DNA of 5,798 nt, taken from assembly GCA_025996755.1 (NCBI GenBank), contig BNTR01000148.1, positions 1-5,798 on the forward strand, read 5' to 3'. Numbering within the stretch: position 1 is the stretch's first letter; the number at the start of each line of letters is the position of its first letter. Shown here in pieces: positions 4,200-5,798 of this stretch. The notes below the pieces were generated by a model. The model made no database searches. It saw nothing but the letters and a program-made list of their open reading frames with translations, and was not told where the DNA came from. The stretch is from Bacteroidia bacterium (GTDB lineage: Bacteria > Bacteroidota > Bacteroidia > Bacteroidales > Azobacteroidaceae). The position numbers and the translations under genes were made by a program.

Positions 4200-4835
4200 A
4201 TGAATATCAACAGTAGAATTAAAGAAGTAAGAAAAAAGCGGTGCAATGATTCTAACACAGAATTTGCAAAAGCGGTTGGTGAGACAAAGCAAGCCGTAAA
4301 CAATTGGATTCGCGATGATTATTCAATTGGGCTAAGTGTATTATCTAAATTGTCCGATGCGTTCCCGGACCTAAATCTTGATTGGCTGATTACCGGTCGC
4401 GGCGACATGGAACTGTCAGAATCTCAAGCCACAAATGGAATTTCAATAGGCAGGGATAATAGTGTAATGAACGTCAATGGGAATAATAGCGGTCATAACG
4501 TCAAAATGGGAGATAACAGCCACTTCAATCCTGCCGATTTATCTAATTTGACAGAAATGTTGAAAGACAAGGACTATATTATAGCAAAATTACGCAAGCA
4601 AATTGAAGACAAGGATAAAAACTGCGTAAATATGCTGTCTGAGAAGGATAAATTCATTGAAAAAACAATAACAGAAAGAGATGCGATTATAAAAAATATG
4701 ATGGTCAGGGAGCAGGAAATCGTTAAGAACAGCTATGAGAGGAATGAGGAAAATCAAAAAAGAATGGATAAAAAGGATGAAAGAATAAAAGAATTGCAAG
4801 AAAAGATATTTGAATTGATTGATAAAGCAAAGTAA
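4200..4835 (+). CDS. XRE-type phage repressor-like regulator with coiled-coil C-terminus
   Basis: The 211-residue protein begins with a helix-turn-helix of the XRE/CI type (about residues 4-65): EFAKAVGETKQAVNNWI supplies the two central helices, and FPDLNLDWLITGRGDM is the signature that ends this domain in many Bacteroidota phage repressors. The next part (about 76-110) is Asn/Gly/Ser-rich, with GRDNS, NVNGNNSGHNV and GDNS elements. From about 113 to the end it is a charged coiled coil with recurring KDKDxxI/EKDKFIEK/ERDAII blocks. There is no S24/LexA-type peptidase, so RecA-driven self-cleavage is unlikely and induction must occur another way. The coiled coil probably drives oligomerisation or binds a partner. 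It is divergent from the 4142 gene and heads the rightward cargo genes. ATG 4200 is used since it opens directly into the HTH. Confidence 0.82.
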   Translation: MNINSRIKEVRKKRCNDSNTEFAKAVGETKQAVNNWIRDDYSIGLSVLSKLSDAFPDLNLDWLITGRGDMELSESQATNGISIGRDNSVMNVNGNNSGHNVKMGDNSHFNPADLSNLTEMLKDKDYIIAKLRKQIEDKDKNCVNMLSEKDKFIEKTITERDAIIKNMMVREQEIVKNSYERNEENQKRMDKKDERIKELQEKIFELIDKAK

Positions 4836-4866
4836 ATTATTATAAACAATTAAAAATTAAATAGTT

Positions 4867-5091
4867 ATGACAACTTTTTTGAGTGTTCCAGATGAATATG
4901 ATATTCATGGCGATTATGATGGTAATCACGGAAATTACAGCCCTTTGGATTTTATCATAGGCATTCTTATTATTATGTTCATATCATGGTCTATAAAATA
5001 TGTAACTATTGGTATAAGTTATATAATATATTTTTTGAAAATTGGAATAGCTTATACAATAAATTTACTACAAAAAATATATAAATTATGA
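4867..5091 (+). CDS. Small membrane protein
   Basis: This 74-residue protein has an acidic, His/Gly/Tyr-rich N-terminus (DEYDIHGDYDGNHGNYS, about residues 9-25) followed by almost continuous hydrophobic sequence from about 27 to 67, enough for one long or two closely spaced transmembrane helices, and a basic tail (KIYKL). By the positive-inside rule the acidic head would face the periplasm if a single helix is present. The family is not recognised. The start is 31 nt after the regulator stop in the AGTTATG context, with no promoter in between, so cotranscription with the regulator is likely. The stop overlaps the next ATG as ATGA. Confidence 0.62.
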   Translation: MTTFLSVPDEYDIHGDYDGNHGNYSPLDFIIGILIIMFISWSIKYVTIGISYIIYFLKIGIAYTINLLQKIYKL

Positions 5092-5363
5092 AAGAATTTT
5101 TTAAGGGTTTTTGGAAAGATTTAGTTGATTTTGTAAAAGCTTCGTTTAATTTAGCGGGAAGACTTTTTGCCTTATTTTTACTAATTGTTTTGGTTTTATC
5201 TACTATTGGTTCTTTGTTTTACGGAATATACTCCGTATTCAAAATTGACAATAGCGTTTCTGATAGAATAGTTCATCTTATTTTCGGTTTAATTGGCTCT
5301 ATTGTTGGCGCATTTATGACTTGTCTTTATATTAGTGAAGTAATTGATAATTATAAAACATAA
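5088..5363 (+). CDS. Two-helix membrane protein
   Basis: This 91-residue protein has an amphipathic N-terminus (MKEFFKGFWKDLVDFVKASF) and two hydrophobic helices, about residues 22-50 (LAGRLFALFLLIVLVLSTIG and onward) and 60-85 (DRIVHLIFGLIGSIVGAFMT and onward). The second is Gly-rich with a GxxxG-like spacing suitable for helix packing. The family is not recognised. Its start overlaps the preceding stop by 4 nt (ATGA), so the two membrane proteins are translationally coupled and may act together. Small coupled membrane proteins behind a prophage regulator are often superinfection-exclusion or abortive-infection factors; that is inference from position. Confidence 0.65.
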   Translation: MKEFFKGFWKDLVDFVKASFNLAGRLFALFLLIVLVLSTIGSLFYGIYSVFKIDNSVSDRIVHLIFGLIGSIVGAFMTCLYISEVIDNYKT

Positions 5364-5369
5364 AAAGTT

Positions 5370-5603
5370 ATGAAAAGAGTATTATTGTTAGGGGCAATGA
5401 TGATATTGCCGGTGTTAATGTCAAGCGTTCCTGCCGTTCCGGCAGATGAGCCTACCGTGTTAATCTGCACGGGAAAGTACGCTAAAAAGTATCACAAAAG
5501 CCAATGCAAGGGCTTAGACAACTGCAAAGGCAAAGTGATTAAAGTGACCCTTTCCGAAGCCAAAAAGCAAGGAAAAACGGAGTGCGGGTATTGCTATAAG
5601 TAA
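5370..5603 (+). CDS. Secreted cysteine-rich small protein
   Basis: This 77-residue protein starts with a signal peptide (MKRVLLLGAMMILPVLMSS; cleavage probably near residues 22-26, after PAVPA). The mature part follows a pattern I associate with a small Bacteroidota domain, also found attached to secreted nucleases: ICTGKYAKKYHKSQCKGLDNCKGKV...SEAKKQGKTECGYCY. It has five Cys (33, 46, 52, 72, 75), a conserved-looking YHK and the terminal CGYCY. The Cys/His set could form disulfides or bind a metal. A nuclease catalytic domain is absent, so if the domain is a binding module it stands alone here. The start is 6 nt after the preceding stop in AGTTATG context, in the same rightward gene run. The function is unknown. 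Confidence 0.72.
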   Translation: MKRVLLLGAMMILPVLMSSVPAVPADEPTVLICTGKYAKKYHKSQCKGLDNCKGKVIKVTLSEAKKQGKTECGYCYK

Positions 5604-5622
5604 ACAATTAAACACAAATTAT

Positions 5623-5790
5623 ATGAAACAGTTTATTGAAGTTACAGAGAAAAACGAGAAGATAGTTGTTAATGTAAACACTATTTCCATTATTAGAAAA
5701 TCCGAAGATGGCGTAGCTCTTTATTTAGAGCATCACGAACCACTTATCGTATCAGAGAGTTATGATGAAATAAAGTCATTCCTTCAATGA
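5623..5790 (+). CDS. FlbD-like mini-protein
   Basis: A 55-codon frame starts at ATG 5623, 19 nt after the previous stop. The pattern FIEVTEKNEKIVVNVNTISIIRKSEDGVALYLEHHEPLIVSESYDEIKSFL matches the FlbD-type fold: a two-strand start, a conserved N-V-x-x-I turn, a further strand pair and a final V-x-E-S-Y-D-E-I-K helix. Stand-alone proteins of this type are frequent in Bacteroidota genomes and phages, where they are unrelated to flagella and have no known role. Cytoplasmic location is expected because there is no signal or membrane segment. It ends eight bases before the window edge and is probably in one transcript with the preceding genes. Confidence 0.7.
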   Translation: MKQFIEVTEKNEKIVVNVNTISIIRKSEDGVALYLEHHEPLIVSESYDEIKSFLQ

Positions 5791-5798
5791 TTCATCGC

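Noticed and set aside
4143..4292. N-terminal extension of the 4142 gene to 4292
   Set aside because: It would lie antisense to the regulator's HTH coding sequence and cover both divergent promoters.
4590..4799. Leftward hydrophobic 69-codon frame inside the regulator
   Set aside because: It is the antisense shadow of the Lys/Glu-rich coiled coil, which reads as Phe/Leu-rich on the other strand.

Overview
The window looks like the early-gene and immunity region of a temperate phage or prophage-like element from a member of the Bacteroidota, probably Bacteroidales. Three things point there: near-consensus Bacteroidota promoter elements (TTTG, a 19-20 nt spacer, then TAnnTTTG), weak or absent Shine-Dalgarno sites with A/T-rich leaders often ending AGTTATG, and phage families typical of that phylum (DUF3853, DUF1351, RecT, MBL-fold).

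The left half (about 1-3303) is one leftward gene run. In transcription order it holds a small DUF1566/C-type-lectin-like protein (3303-2980), a DUF3853 helix-turn-helix protein (2983-2669), a small two-helix membrane protein (2662-2477), a 46-residue zinc-ribbon-like protein (2464-2324), a tRNA-like gene of odd geometry (2285-2214), a DUF1351 protein (2101-1100), a RecT single-strand annealing protein (1095-253) and the start of an MBL-fold metallohydrolase (from about 247). DUF1351, RecT and MBL together suggest a phage recombination/replication module.

The control region (3304-3656) has no recognised gene. It holds a 54-nt hairpin just upstream of the leftward genes, a consensus rightward promoter and a strong leftward promoter that face each other so their 5' ends would be complementary, competing hairpins between them, a possible 21-codon leader peptide and two operator-like inverted repeats.

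To the right lie a small acidic protein of unknown role (3657-3944), a small leftward protein that overlaps it tail to tail (4142-3918), and a divergent XRE-type repressor-like regulator with a coiled-coil C-terminus instead of an S24 peptidase (4200-4835). Four small rightward genes follow: two membrane proteins, a signal-peptide-bearing cysteine-rich protein and an FlbD-like mini-protein. Their position behind the regulator fits lysogen-expressed cargo such as superinfection exclusion or host modification, but no sequence motif proves it.

The first 38 bases are an exact inverted copy of bases 1220-1257 and cut into the MBL gene. This is probably an assembly or amplification chimera at the sequence edge, so the last visible codons of that gene should not be trusted.
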